From Burkholderiales bacterium 70-64 (GTDB lineage Bacteria; Pseudomonadota; Gammaproteobacteria; Burkholderiales; Burkholderiaceae_E), in assembly GCA_001898645.1 (NCBI GenBank), contig MKUQ01000040.1:52274-116273 (forward strand): a stretch of DNA of 64,000 bases. The letters run 5' to 3'. Each line of letters starts with the position of its first letter. Positions within the stretch are counted from its first letter, which is position 1. Shown piece after piece: positions 20,537 to 29,760 of the stretch. Below the pieces are notes generated by a model that did not search any database, was not told where the DNA came from, and worked only from the letters and a program-made list of their open reading frames with translations. The translations under genes were made by a program, and so were the position numbers.

Positions 20537-21418
20537 CTAGGCCTTGCGCTGCACCACCTTGCCGAACAGCCCCTGCGGGCGCACCAGCAGGATCAGGAAC
20601 AGCAGGCCGAAGGCGACGGCGTCGCGCATGGTCGAGCCGACGTAGGCCACCGACAGCACCTCGGCGAAGCCGAGGAACAGGCCGCCCAGCATGGCGCCGC
20701 GGATGTCGCCCATGCCGCCGAGGATGATGACCGCGATGCCCTTGTGCAGCATCGACTGGCCCATGAGCGGGAACACGGCGTTGGAATAGAGGCCGATCAG
20801 CACGCCGGCGACCCCGCCCAGCGCGCCGGCGGCGAAGGTGGTGACGCGGAACATGCGCTCGACGTCGATGCCGAGCAGCGCGGCGGCCTTGGGCGATTCG
20901 GCCACCGCGCGCAGGGCGCGGCCGAACTGGGTGCCGCGCATCACGTAGATGAGCACCAGCATCAGGGCGAAGGAGAGGAAGATGATGCCCAGCTCGATCA
21001 CCGTGACGTGCAGGCCGGCCAGCTGCAGCACCTCGTCGGGCACGCTGCCCTGCGGAAAGCGCAGGTTGGCCGCGCCGAAGATGCCCTGCACGCTGTTGTT
21101 CAGGATGATCGCCACGCCGATCGTGGCGATCATCGGGATGAGGTGCGGCGCGCCGCGCCGGCGCAGCGACTGCAGCACCAGCCGGTCGGTCAGCACGCCG
21201 CACAGCCCGCCGGTGAGCAGCGCCGCGATCAGGCCCGCCCACATCGGCAGCGCCAGCCAGTCGACCGCCACGATGGCGGCATAAGCGCCGACCATGAACA
21301 CCGCGCCGTGCGCCAGGTTGATCACGCCGAGCACGCCGAAGATGAGCGTGAAGCCGAGCGCGAACAGGGCGTAGACGCAGCCCAGCGACAGCGCGTTGAC
21401 GAATTGCTGCTCGAGCAT
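20537..21418 (-). CDS. livH: Branched-chain amino acid ABC permease LivH (second system)
   Basis: 293-aa permease. The LivH motif GVINLAHGAVFMVGAY follows the first membrane helix, and AVIILGGMGDIRGAMLGGLF lies in the last third. It is in the same operon as the binding protein upstream (45-bp gap) and livM downstream, and with LivM it forms the channel of the second transporter. Confidence 0.94.
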   Translation of the reverse strand: MLEQQFVNALSLGCVYALFALGFTLIFGVLGVINLAHGAVFMVGAYAAIVAVDWLALPMWAGLIAALLTGGLCGVLTDRLVLQSLRRRGAPHLIPMIATIGVAIILNNSVQGIFGAANLRFPQGSVPDEVLQLAGLHVTVIELGIIFLSFALMLVLIYVMRGTQFGRALRAVAESPKAAALLGIDVERMFRVTTFAAGALGGVAGVLIGLYSNAVFPLMGQSMLHKGIAVIILGGMGDIRGAMLGGLFLGFAEVLSVAYVGSTMRDAVAFGLLFLILLVRPQGLFGKVVQRKA

Positions 21419-21463
21419 CCGTTCCCGAGAGTGGTGCCTGGCGGCCGGCGGCGGCGCTGGCCG

Positions 21464-22624
21464 TTACTTCTCGATCACGTACTTGCCGTCGCGGGTCACG
21501 CTGACGATCGGCGTCTGCTGGGCGTCGTAGCCGGCCGGCTTGCCGGCGCGGTCCTTGGCCTGGCGGAACTGGAACGCCCCGGTGGCGCCGGTCCACTTGA
21601 CCGCGGGCAGCGCGTTGCGCAGGGCGGTGCGGTCGGCGGCGAGGTCGCCGCTCAGCTTCACGGTCTTGAGCGCCTCGACCAGGATGTGCAGCGCGTCGTA
21701 CGACTGGGCGGCGAACTGGTCGGGCGCAGCGCCGAACTTCGCCCGGTAGGCCTCGATGAAGCGGGAGTTCTCCGGGGTCTTGTTCTCGATCGACCACGGG
21801 CTGCCGATCCACAGGTCGTTGGAGGCCGCGCCGGGGGCGAGCTCGAACACCTTGACCGAGTTCATGCCGTTGCCGCCGATGACCGGCACGTTCAGGCCGA
21901 GCTGGCGGGCCTGCACCATGATCGGCGCGCCTTCGGCGAGCAGGGCCGAGAGCACGATGGCGTCGGGGTTGGTGCCCTTGATCTTGGTGAGCTGGGCCTT
22001 GAAGTCGACGTCGCCCTTGGCGAAGGTCTCGGTGGTCGTGACCGGGATCTTCTGGTCTTCGAGCGCCTTGCGGAAGTTGTCGTAGCCGCTCTTGGTGAAC
22101 ACGTCGTCGTTGCCGTACATCACGGCGACCTTCTTCAGGCCGGTGCGGCGCTTGACCGTGGCCAGGGTCTCGGGTAGCACGTCGGCCTCGGTGACCGAGT
22201 TGCGGAACACGTAGTCGCCGATGGAGGTGATGCCGTCGGCCGTGTTGGAGGTGCCGAACACCACCGTCTTGGCCCCCTGCGCGATCGGGTCGGCCGCCTG
22301 GGCCGAGTTCGACAGCGTCGGGCCGAAGACCATGAGGACCTTGTCCTGGAAGATCAGCTTCTTGAAGACGTTGATGGCCTCTTCCTTCTTGCCCTGCTCG
22401 TCCTCGATCACCAGCATCAGCTTGTTGCCGTTGACGCCGCCGGCGGCGTTGATCTGGTCGGTCGCGAGCTGGAAGCCGTTGCGGATCGAGGCGCCGTACT
22501 GGGCCGCCCCGCCCGACAGGGCCTCGGCCACGCCGAGCTTGATGTCGGCCGCATGGGCGGCGGGGAGCAGGGCCGCTGCCGCCAGCGCCGCCAGCAGGGT
22601 GCCGAAACTACGCTTGCTGTTCAT
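21464..22624 (-). CDS. livK: Branched-chain amino acid ABC substrate-binding protein (second system)
   Basis: 386-aa exported binding protein. The start at 22624 has GAGG upstream and gives a signal peptide (MNSKRSFG, hydrophobic Ala/Leu core, cleavage near AHA-AD). The mature start DIKLGVAEALSGGAAQYG is typical of Liv-type receptors, as is the segment FKAQLTKIKGTNPDAIVLSA. It is only distantly related to the tandem pair at 2969-5407, which suggests a different ligand. It heads the livKHMGF operon and lies 34 bp from the end of hemH. Confidence 0.92.
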   Translation of the reverse strand: MNSKRSFGTLLAALAAAALLPAAHAADIKLGVAEALSGGAAQYGASIRNGFQLATDQINAAGGVNGNKLMLVIEDEQGKKEEAINVFKKLIFQDKVLMVFGPTLSNSAQAADPIAQGAKTVVFGTSNTADGITSIGDYVFRNSVTEADVLPETLATVKRRTGLKKVAVMYGNDDVFTKSGYDNFRKALEDQKIPVTTTETFAKGDVDFKAQLTKIKGTNPDAIVLSALLAEGAPIMVQARQLGLNVPVIGGNGMNSVKVFELAPGAASNDLWIGSPWSIENKTPENSRFIEAYRAKFGAAPDQFAAQSYDALHILVEALKTVKLSGDLAADRTALRNALPAVKWTGATGAFQFRQAKDRAGKPAGYDAQQTPIVSVTRDGKYVIEK

Positions 22625-22658
22625 CGGATTGACCTCGTGGCTGTCCAAAAGGCGGCCA

Positions 22659-23756
22659 TTATCCACCCTGCGCCCGGTCCGCCGAAATACGCTCTTCCCC
22701 TGATGGGGTCGTCGTCGCGGCGGCGTCACAGCGCGTCGGCCAGCCGCCCAGGTGCCGCCCGGCGAGCCGGGCCAGCGCCTCGATGAAGGCCGCCGCATCG
22801 TTCGGGCAGCCGATGTAGCGCAGGGCCCGGCCGCCCGCGTCGAGGAAGGCCTGGCGCGCCTCGATGGCGATCTCCTCGAGGGTCTCCAGGCAATCGGCGA
22901 CGAAGCCGGGGCAGACCACGTCGACCTCGCGCACCCCCGAGCGCGCCAGCGCCGCGAGCGTGGGCGCGGTGTAGGGCTGCAGCCAGCGGGCGCGGCCGAA
23001 GCGCGACTGGAAGGTGGCGATCCACTCCCCCTCGCGCAGCCCGAGCCGGGCGGCCAGCCGCCGCGCCGTGTCCAGGCACTCGGCCGGGTAGGGATCGCCC
23101 AGCTCGCCGCTGCGCTGCGGCAGGCCGTGGAAGCTCATCACCAGCCGCTCGCCGCGGCCCTCGCGCTGCCAGGCCGCACGCACGCCCGCGGCCAGCGCGT
23201 CGAGGTAGCCGGCATCGTCGTGGAAACCGCGCACCATGCGCAGCTCGGGCAGGGCGCGCCAGCGGGCGAGCTCGCGCGCCAGCGCATCGAAGGCGCTGGC
23301 GGTGGTGGAAGCGGCGTACTGCGGGTACAGCGGCAGCACCAGCACGCGCGCCGCATTGCGCTCGCGCAGCTCGCGCAGCACCGACGGGATCGAGGGGCGC
23401 CCGTAGCGCATCGCGAACGCCACGTCGACGTCGTGGCCGTGCTCGCCCAGCGCCCCACGCAGCAGCAGCGCCTGGCGGCGGGTGTGCACCAGCAGCGGCG
23501 AGCCCTCCTTGCTCCAGATGCGGCGGTACTTGGCCGCCGAGCGCGCCGGGCGCAGCGGCAGCACGAAGCCGTGCAGGATGGGCACCCACAGCGCGCGCGG
23601 GATCTCGACCACGCGCGGATCGGACAGGAACTCGCGCAGGTAGCGGCGCAGCGCCGCCGGCGTCGGCTCGTCGGGCGTGCCCAGCTGCACCAGCAGGACC
23701 GCGGTGCGGGCGGGCGTGGCGGGATCGGACGGGGAGGCGGAGGAGAAACGGGGCAT
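22659..23756 (-). CDS. hemH: Ferrochelatase
   Basis: Last step of haem synthesis, inserting Fe2+ into protoporphyrin IX; 365 aa. Conserved blocks: LLVQLGTPDEPTPAALRRYL near the start, the metal-site His in MSFHGLPQR, and the acidic VCPGFVADCLETLEEI with the conserved Glu. The C-terminus after LGGWP is a polar extension. Only 6 bp separate its start from the stop of hrcA upstream, so the two are probably co-transcribed. Confidence 0.96.
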   Translation of the reverse strand: MPRFSSASPSDPATPARTAVLLVQLGTPDEPTPAALRRYLREFLSDPRVVEIPRALWVPILHGFVLPLRPARSAAKYRRIWSKEGSPLLVHTRRQALLLRGALGEHGHDVDVAFAMRYGRPSIPSVLRELRERNAARVLVLPLYPQYAASTTASAFDALARELARWRALPELRMVRGFHDDAGYLDALAAGVRAAWQREGRGERLVMSFHGLPQRSGELGDPYPAECLDTARRLAARLGLREGEWIATFQSRFGRARWLQPYTAPTLAALARSGVREVDVVCPGFVADCLETLEEIAIEARQAFLDAGGRALRYIGCPNDAAAFIEALARLAGRHLGGWPTRCDAAATTTPSGEERISADRAQGG

Positions 23757-23762
23757 GGGCGC

Positions 23763-24782
23763 TCAGCCATCACGGCTGAGCGCGGACGATACCAGCTTCG
23801 CGGTGATGTCGACGATGGGAATCACGCGCTCGTAGGCCATGCGGGTCGGACCGATCACGCCCAGCGTGCCGACGATGCGGCCGTCGGCATGGTAGGGCGC
23901 GACGACCACGCTGAGCTCGTCCACCGGCACCAGATCGGACTCGCCGCCGATGTAGATCTGCACTCCCCGGCCCTGGCTGGAGGCGTCGAGCAGCTGCAGC
24001 AGGCTGGTCTTCTGGTCGAAGAGATCGAACAGGCGGCGCAGCCGCTCCATGTTGTCGGAGAGATCGGCCACCCCGAGCAGGTTGCGCTCGCCGGAGATCA
24101 CCACCGGCTCGGCCTCCTCGGTGAGCGCGCGGTTGCTGGCCTCGACCGCCTTCTGCATCAGCAAGGTGATGTCGTCGCGCAGGGTGGCGAGCTCGGAATG
24201 CAGGTGCTGGCGGATCTGCTCGAAATCGAGGCCGGCGAAGTGCGCGTTGATGTAGTTGGCGGCCTCGACCAGCAGCGACGGGGTGTAGTCGCGCTCGGTG
24301 GACAGGATGCGGTTCTGCACGTCGCCGTCGGCGGTGACGATGATCAGCAGGATGCGCCGCTCGGACAGGCGCAGGAACTCGACCTGCCGGAACAGCGACA
24401 GCCGGCGCGGCGTGGTCACCACCCCGGCGAAGCGCGAGAGGTTGGACAGCAGCGCCGCGGCCGCCGAGCGCAGGCGCTGCGGTTCGTCGACCTGCAGGCG
24501 GCCCTGGATGGCCTCGGCCTGGTTCATCTCGAGCGGCTCGACCGTGAGCAGCGTATCGACGAACAGGCGGTAGCCGCGCGGCGTGGGGATGCGTCCGGCC
24601 GAGGTATGCGGGCTGGCGATCAGCCCCATTTCCTCCAGCTCGGCCATGACGTTGCGGATGGTCGCCGGGGACAGGTCGAGCCCCGAATGCCTGGAGAGCG
24701 TGCGCGAGCCGACCGGGTGTCCATCGGCGATGTAGCGCTCGATCAGCGTCTTGAGCAGCGTCTGGGCGCGGGCATCCAGCAT
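23763..24782 (-). CDS. hrcA: Heat-inducible transcription repressor HrcA
   Basis: 339-aa repressor of heat-shock genes that normally binds CIRCE elements. The N-terminal winged helix contains [20 protein letters not shown] and [15 protein letters not shown]. The middle and C-terminal GAF-like part includes [12 protein letters not shown] and [19 protein letters not shown]. The start at 24782 gives the usual [18 protein letters not shown] opening; the longer upstream reading has no support. No CIRCE repeat was spotted ahead of grpE or dnaK, so its targets may be elsewhere. Confidence 0.96.
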   Translation of the reverse strand: MLDARAQTLLKTLIERYIADGHPVGSRTLSRHSGLDLSPATIRNVMAELEEMGLIASPHTSAGRIPTPRGYRLFVDTLLTVEPLEMNQAEAIQGRLQVDEPQRLRSAAAALLSNLSRFAGVVTTPRRLSLFRQVEFLRLSERRILLIIVTADGDVQNRILSTERDYTPSLLVEAANYINAHFAGLDFEQIRQHLHSELATLRDDITLLMQKAVEASNRALTEEAEPVVISGERNLLGVADLSDNMERLRRLFDLFDQKTSLLQLLDASSQGRGVQIYIGGESDLVPVDELSVVVAPYHADGRIVGTLGVIGPTRMAYERVIPIVDITAKLVSSALSRDG

Positions 24783-24992
24783 GCTTCCATTGTATTGGGT
24801 GGCGGCGCCGGCGCAAGCGCCGCCCGCTGGCCCCGGATGCCCGCCGGCCGGCTCCGGACCGGGTCCGCTCCGGTCTTCTCCTTCCCGGCCGGCACGGGAC
24901 CGGCCTGCCCGGCACCGGCCGGGTGCCATCGGCCGCCAGGCCGAGCCGTACGGCGTGCCGGCCGCCATCCCCTTTGTGCTCTAATCCCTGCG

Positions 24993-25886
24993 ATGAGAAA
25001 CCTGTTCACGCGGGTGGCGCTGATGAGCCGCCCCCAGACCGAGAGCGTCGGCGACGCCGTGCGTGCGATCGCCGCCTTCCTGCGCGAACGCGGCGTGGCG
25101 GTGATGCTCGAGGAGCGGGCCGCCGAGGCCCTCGGCGTGCATGAGGCGGAGGTCGCGAGCCTGGCGCGCATCGGCGCCGAGGCCGACCTGGCGATCGCCA
25201 TCGGAGGCGACGGCACCATGCTCGGGGCCGCGCGCGCGCTGGCCCGGCACGAGATCCCCCTCATCGGCATCAACCACGGACGGCTCGGCTTCATCACCGA
25301 CATCGGGCTCGACACCTGGCGCCAGGCGCTGTCGTCGATCCTGGAAGGCCACTACGCCTCGGAGGAGCGCACGCTGCTCACCGCCCGCGTGGTGCGCAAC
25401 GGCGAGACCGTGTGGAGCGAGCTGGCGCTCAACGACGTAGTGGTGAACCGCTCCTCGCGCACCGGCATGATCGAGATGCAGGTGCACGTCGACGACCTGT
25501 ACATGTACAGCCAGCGCGCCGACGGCCTGATCGTCGCCACCCCCACCGGCTCGACGGCCTACGCGCTGTCGGCCAACGGACCGATCCTGCACCCGCAGGT
25601 CAAGGGCATCGTGCTGGTGCCGGTGGCGCCGCAATCGCTGTCGAACCGCCCGATCGCGCTGCCGGACGACGTGACCGTCACCATCCGCGTGCTCGAGGGA
25701 CGCGAGCCGCGCGTGGCCGGCGACATGCAGGTGTTCAGCGACCTGCAGGTCGGCGACGACATCATCGTGCAGCGCGCGCCGTTCATGACCCACTTCCTGC
25801 ACCCGCCCGGCTACAGCTACTTCGCGACCCTGCGCGGCAAGCTGAACTGGCACGAGCTGCCCAGCCTGCGGGCGATCCAGCGCTAG
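24993..25886 (+). CDS. nadK: NAD kinase
   Basis: Phosphorylates NAD to NADP; 297 aa. The GGDGT motif is at 71-75, followed by LNDVVVNR and the ATPTGSTAYALSANGPILHP block. The start at 24993 (MRNLFTRVAL) is chosen because it gives the normal family N-terminus; the upstream open frame is antisense readthrough of hrcA and hemH. It diverges from hrcA across 210 bp with no other gene visible and is followed 35 bp later by recN. Confidence 0.96.
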   Translation: MRNLFTRVALMSRPQTESVGDAVRAIAAFLRERGVAVMLEERAAEALGVHEAEVASLARIGAEADLAIAIGGDGTMLGAARALARHEIPLIGINHGRLGFITDIGLDTWRQALSSILEGHYASEERTLLTARVVRNGETVWSELALNDVVVNRSSRTGMIEMQVHVDDLYMYSQRADGLIVATPTGSTAYALSANGPILHPQVKGIVLVPVAPQSLSNRPIALPDDVTVTIRVLEGREPRVAGDMQVFSDLQVGDDIIVQRAPFMTHFLHPPGYSYFATLRGKLNWHELPSLRAIQR

Positions 25887-25921
25887 GGCCTGTTCACACT
25901 ACGATCGGCCGTCCCGTCGCG

Positions 25922-27571
25922 ATGCTGCTCAGCCTGCGCCTGGAGAACTTCGTCATCGTCGACGCCGCCGAGCTCTCGTTCGGCCCGGGCTTCACCGTGC
26001 TCTCGGGGGAAACCGGCGCCGGCAAGTCGATCCTGCTCGATGCGCTGGCGCTCGCCATGGGAGGCCGCGCCGATGCCGGGGTGGTGCGCGAGGGCAGCGC
26101 GCGCGCCGACATCGCCGCGCTGTTCCGCACCGACGCCGCGCTCGAGGCGTGGCTGGCCGAGCGCGAGCTGCAGGGCGACCCCGGCACCGTCCTGCTGCGC
26201 CGGGTGATCGACGCCGACGGCCGCTCGCGCGCGCTGATCAACGGCCATCCGGCCACCGCGGCGCTCGCGCGCGAGATCGGCGAACGGCTGGTCGACATCC
26301 ACGGCCAGCACGCGGCGCAGTCGCTGCTGCGCGCCGACGGCCAGCGCCTGCTGCTCGATGCCTACGGCGGCCTGGAGGCACCGGCGCGCGCAGTGGCCGA
26401 GGCCTACGCCCAGTGGCGCGCGCTGGCGCGCGAGCTCGAGGCGGCCGAGCGTGGCGGGCGCGAGCAGGCGCTCGAGCGCGAACGCCTCGAATGGCAGGCC
26501 GACGAGCTGGCGCAGCTGCGCCTGCAGCCCGACGAGTGGGAGCACCTGAACCTGGAGCAGAAGCGCCTCGCGCATGCCGCCGCCCTGATCGAGGGCGCCA
26601 GCGGCGCGGCCGACGCGCTCGCCGAGAGCGACCAGGCCCTGGCGGCGCAGCTGCACCCGATCGTGCAGCGGCTGCGCTCGCTGGCGGCGATCGATGCGCG
26701 GCTGGCCGACGCGCTGGCGATGCTCGAGAGCGCCGCCATCCAGATCGAGGAAGCCGCCTCTGCCCTGCACGATTACGCCGAACGCATCGACCTCGACCCG
26801 CAGCGCCTGAACGAGGTGGAAACCCGCATCGGCGCGATCTTCGCGGCTGCCCGCAAGCTGCGCCTGGCGCCCGAGGCGCTGGCGCCGGAGCTCGAGCGCC
26901 TGCGCGCGCGCCTCGAGACGCTGCGCGCGGCGCAGGACATCAAGGCGCTGCGCGCGCGCGCCGAAGCCGCGCACGAGCGCTACCGGCAGGCCGCGGCGGG
27001 CCTCTCGCGCGAGCGCCGCAAGGCCGCGGCACGCCTGGCCAAGGGGGTCACGGCGCACATGGCCGCGCTGGGCATGGCCGGCGGGCGCCTGGAAGTAGCC
27101 TGCGAAGCCGCCGAGCCGGCCGCCTCGGGCATCGACGCCATCGAGTTCCGCGTGACCGCGCACGCCGGCACCACGCCGCGCCCGCTGGCGAAGGTCGCCT
27201 CCGGAGGCGAGCTGTCGCGCATCGGGCTGGCGATCGCGGCGCTGGCCGCGCAGGCCAACCCGGTTCCCACCCTGATCTTCGACGAAGCCGACGCCGGCGT
27301 GGGCGGCGCAGTGGCCGACGCGGTCGGCGAGCTGATGCGCCGCCTCGGCGACGAGCGCCAGGTGCTGTGCGTGACCCACCTGCCGCAGGTGGCGGCCAAG
27401 GCCCATCGCCAGTGGCGCGTCAGCAAGGACACCGTCGATGGCCGTGCGGTCAGCCGCATCGAGGCGCTCGACCGCGGCGAGCGGATCGAGGAGATCGCGC
27501 GCATGCTGGGCGGCGCCGACATCACCGCGACCACGCGCAAGCACGCGCGCGAGCTGCTCGCCCAGGCTTAG
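25922..27571 (+). CDS. recN: DNA repair protein RecN
   Basis: SMC-like ATPase acting in double-strand-break repair, 549 aa. Walker A GETGAGKS is at 29-36. A long coiled-coil middle is rich in Glu, Arg and Ala. The C-terminal part has the signature KVASGGELSRIGLAIA, Walker B TLIFDEADAGVGG and VLCVTHLPQVAA. It starts 35 bp after nadK, likely in the same transcript. Its 3' end faces the palindromic element and fur. Confidence 0.96.
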   Translation: MLLSLRLENFVIVDAAELSFGPGFTVLSGETGAGKSILLDALALAMGGRADAGVVREGSARADIAALFRTDAALEAWLAERELQGDPGTVLLRRVIDADGRSRALINGHPATAALAREIGERLVDIHGQHAAQSLLRADGQRLLLDAYGGLEAPARAVAEAYAQWRALARELEAAERGGREQALERERLEWQADELAQLRLQPDEWEHLNLEQKRLAHAAALIEGASGAADALAESDQALAAQLHPIVQRLRSLAAIDARLADALAMLESAAIQIEEAASALHDYAERIDLDPQRLNEVETRIGAIFAAARKLRLAPEALAPELERLRARLETLRAAQDIKALRARAEAAHERYRQAAAGLSRERRKAAARLAKGVTAHMAALGMAGGRLEVACEAAEPAASGIDAIEFRVTAHAGTTPRPLAKVASGGELSRIGLAIAALAAQANPVPTLIFDEADAGVGGAVADAVGELMRRLGDERQVLCVTHLPQVAAKAHRQWRVSKDTVDGRAVSRIEALDRGERIEEIARMLGGADITATTRKHARELLAQA

Positions 27572-27621
27572 TCAGAAAAGAGCGGCCGAAGTCTAGCCGC
27601 AGCTAATCGGACCCGCGATCC

Positions 27622-27742
27622 GAACGTGTGAAGGAACCGTAGCGAGCGGCCCGAGGTCGCGCCGAGAAGCGCAGCTGTACGGGAGTACAGCGAGCATCAC
27701 AGGCGCGAGATCGGGCCGCGCAGTAGGTTCCTTCGCACGTTC
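27622..27742 (-). repeat. 121-bp palindromic 3'-end element, copy 1 (fur)
   Basis: Imperfect palindrome that folds into one long hairpin. Read on the minus strand its outer arms are GAACGTGCGAAGGAACC and GGTTCCTTCACACGTTC, with a GCTGTAC-TCCC-GTACAGC tip. Its first two bases on that strand are the GA of the fur TGA stop. It lies between the convergent ends of recN and fur. Homologous copies of the same length lie at 44918-45038 and 54244-54364. It may serve as a terminator or 3'-end stabiliser for fur. Confidence 0.88.
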
Positions 27743-28166
27743 ACCGGCGGTGGTCGCAGTCGGGCTTCATGCAGCGGCCGTACAGCGACAGGGCGTGATC
27801 CTGGAGCACGAAGCCGTGCTCCTTGGCGATGACCTGCTGGCGCTTCTCGATCTCGGGGTCGTAGAACTCCTCGACGCGCCCGCACTGCACGCACACCAGG
27901 TGGTCGTGGTGCTGGCCGTGATCGAGCTCGAACACCGCCTTGCCCGATTCGAAATTGCTGCGCTTGAGCAGCCCCGCCTGCTCGAACTGCGTGAGCACGC
28001 GATAGACCGTGGCCAAGCCGATGTCCTGGTGCTCCGCGAGCAGCTCGCGATAGACGTCCTCGGCGCTCATGTGGCGCTGCTTGCCCTGCTGGAAGATCTC
28101 GAGAATCTTCAGGCGCGGCAAGGTCGCCTTCAAACCCATGCTCTTCAGTTCGTCGGTGCCTGTCAT
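27741..28166 (-). CDS. fur: Ferric uptake regulator Fur
   Basis: 141-aa iron-responsive repressor. It has an N-terminal winged helix ([36 protein letters not shown]), the [10 protein letters not shown] metal and dimer motif at 86-95, and a second Cys pair at 132 and 137. The start at 28166 (MTGTDELK) fits the usual N-terminus; ATG at 28172 is two codons earlier. It diverges from bamE, the common arrangement in Burkholderiales. Its stop codon is fused to the palindromic element at 27622-27742. Confidence 0.97.
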   Translation of the reverse strand: MTGTDELKSMGLKATLPRLKILEIFQQGKQRHMSAEDVYRELLAEHQDIGLATVYRVLTQFEQAGLLKRSNFESGKAVFELDHGQHHDHLVCVQCGRVEEFYDPEIEKRQQVIAKEHGFVLQDHALSLYGRCMKPDCDHRR

Positions 28167-28248
28167 ACGCATCGGCTGCAGCCGCCGGAGTGGAGTTCTC
28201 TGGACGTATGATAGCGGCTTTCGCATTGGCCCCGTCACCGACCTCACC

Positions 28249-28791
28249 ATGGCCCAGGTTCCCATTCTCCCCCTCGTGCTCGCCGCGGCCCTGCTGGCCG
28301 GCGGCTGCGCGGCGCGCGATCCGAACCGCACCGGGCTGCTGCAGCCGTATCGCACCGACATCCCGCAGGGCAACTACCTGACGCGGGAAACAGTCGACCA
28401 GGTCAAGGAGGGCATGACGCGCGAGCAGGTGCGCTTCCTGCTCGGCACGCCCTTGCTGCGGCACGTCTTTCATCCGGATCGCTGGGACTACGTGTTCCGC
28501 TACCAGTTTCCCGACGGAAGCTCGGAGCTGCGCAAGGTGACGGTGCTGTTCCGCAGCGACCAGGTCGCCTCGATCGAGGCCGACCCGCTGCCGGCCAAGG
28601 AAGACCTGTCCGATCCGGCCCTGCCCGGTTACCGGCCGCCGCCGGTCGCGGAGAAGCCTGCACCGGCTGCGGAGAAGTCGCCGCCCGCGGGAGAGAAGTC
28701 CCCGTCCACCACGGAGGCGTCCCCGCCGGCCGCGGAGCAGTCCCCGCCGGTGGCCGAGAAATCCCCGCCGGCCGCGGAGAAGTCTCCGTGA
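28249..28791 (+). CDS. bamE: Outer membrane assembly lipoprotein BamE with repeat tail
   Basis: Lipoprotein of the Bam complex, 180 aa; the core family is about 110-130 aa. The signal peptide ends in LLAGGC, so lipidation is expected at that Cys. The BamE core includes [37 protein letters not shown] and DRWDYVFRY. From about residue 128 the protein continues with Pro/Ala/Glu/Lys repeats of the AEKSPP type to the stop. The GTG start proposed for dapB overlaps its stop codon. Confidence 0.92.
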   Translation: MAQVPILPLVLAAALLAGGCAARDPNRTGLLQPYRTDIPQGNYLTRETVDQVKEGMTREQVRFLLGTPLLRHVFHPDRWDYVFRYQFPDGSSELRKVTVLFRSDQVASIEADPLPAKEDLSDPALPGYRPPPVAEKPAPAAEKSPPAGEKSPSTTEASPPAAEQSPPVAEKSPPAAEKSP

Positions 28792-29636
28792 GCGAGCCGA
28801 CGGCTTCCCGTCCCGCCATGAAGATCGCCGTCAAGATCGCCGTCGCCGGAGCCTCCGGACGCATGGGTCGCATGCTCGTCGAGGCAGTGCTGGCGGCGCC
28901 CGACGCGCAACTGTCGGGCGCCCTCGACGTCACGGGGAGCCCGGCCGTCGGCCGCGACGCCGCCGAGTTCCTCGGCCGCGCGAGCGGAGTGGCAGTCACC
29001 AGCGACATCCCGGCCGGCCTCGCCGGGGCCGATTTCCTGATCGACTTCACCCGTCCCGAGGGCACCCTGGCGCACCTGCGGGCCTGCGTCGAGCGCGGCG
29101 TCGGCATGGTGATCGGCACCACCGGCTTCGACGAGGCCGGACGCGCGGCCATCACCACGGCGGCTGCGCGCATCCCGATCGTGTTCGCTCCCAATATGAG
29201 CGTCGGGGTCAACGTCACGCTGAAGCTGATCGAGCTGGCGGCGCGCATCCTCGACACCGGCTACGACATCGAGATCATCGAGGCGCATCACCGGCACAAG
29301 GTGGACGCGCCCTCGGGCACCGCGCTGGCCATGGGCGCCGCGGCAGCGCGCGCGCTCGGGCGCGACCTCGACCAGGTGGCGGTCTACGGGCGCCAGGGCG
29401 TGACGGGCGAGCGCGACCCCTCCACCATCGGCTTCGCGACGGTGCGCGGCGGCGACATCGTGGGCGACCATACGGCGCTCTTCGCGGGCACCGGCGAGCG
29501 CATCGAGATCACACATCGGGCCTCCAGCCGCGTCACCTATGCGCAGGGAGCGCTGCGCGCCTGCCGCTTCCTGTCGGGCCGCGCCAACGGCCTGTACGAC
29601 ATGCAAGCGGTGCTCGGCCTGGACACCGCGCGCTGA
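28788..29636 (+). CDS. dapB: 4-hydroxy-tetrahydrodipicolinate reductase
   Basis: Lysine and diaminopimelate synthesis enzyme. It has the N-terminal NAD(P) motif [11 protein letters not shown], the IGTTGF block, [18 protein letters not shown] with the catalytic His and Lys, and the C-terminal [15 protein letters not shown]. The start is uncertain. GTG at 28788 (282 aa) overlaps the bamE stop. ATG at 28818 (272 aa) gives [14 protein letters not shown], which already has a doubled KIAV compared with the usual MKIAIAGASG. The family length is about 265-270 aa, which favours 28818. Confidence 0.95.
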   Translation: MSEPTASRPAMKIAVKIAVAGASGRMGRMLVEAVLAAPDAQLSGALDVTGSPAVGRDAAEFLGRASGVAVTSDIPAGLAGADFLIDFTRPEGTLAHLRACVERGVGMVIGTTGFDEAGRAAITTAAARIPIVFAPNMSVGVNVTLKLIELAARILDTGYDIEIIEAHHRHKVDAPSGTALAMGAAAARALGRDLDQVAVYGRQGVTGERDPSTIGFATVRGGDIVGDHTALFAGTGERIEITHRASSRVTYAQGALRACRFLSGRANGLYDMQAVLGLDTAR

Positions 29637-29660
29637 ACGAACGCGCACGCCCTGCCCTGC

Positions 29661-29748
29661 GCTGAACGGCCCCCGCGCTGAACGGCCCCCGCGCTGAACG
29701 GCCCCCGCGCTGAACGGCCCCCGCGCTGAACGGCCCCCGCGCTGAAGG
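29661..29748. repeat. 16-bp tandem repeat (minisatellite)
   Basis: Five perfect copies of GCTGAACGGCCCCCGC (29661-29740), followed by a partial sixth (GCTGAAGG). They fill most of the 124-bp gap between the convergent ends of dapB and the ChaN-like gene. The unit length is not a multiple of three and no gene reads through it. Copies are identical, which suggests recent slippage. Confidence 0.95.
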
Positions 29749-29760
29749 CGCCGCGCCGAA

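Noticed and set aside
28167..28248. Fur box in the fur-bamE divergent gap
   Set aside because: The AT-rich stretch CGTATGATAGCG matches the Fur pattern too poorly to list.
29661..29748. CRISPR array
   Set aside because: The repeats are 16 bp and directly adjacent, with no unique spacers and no cas genes.
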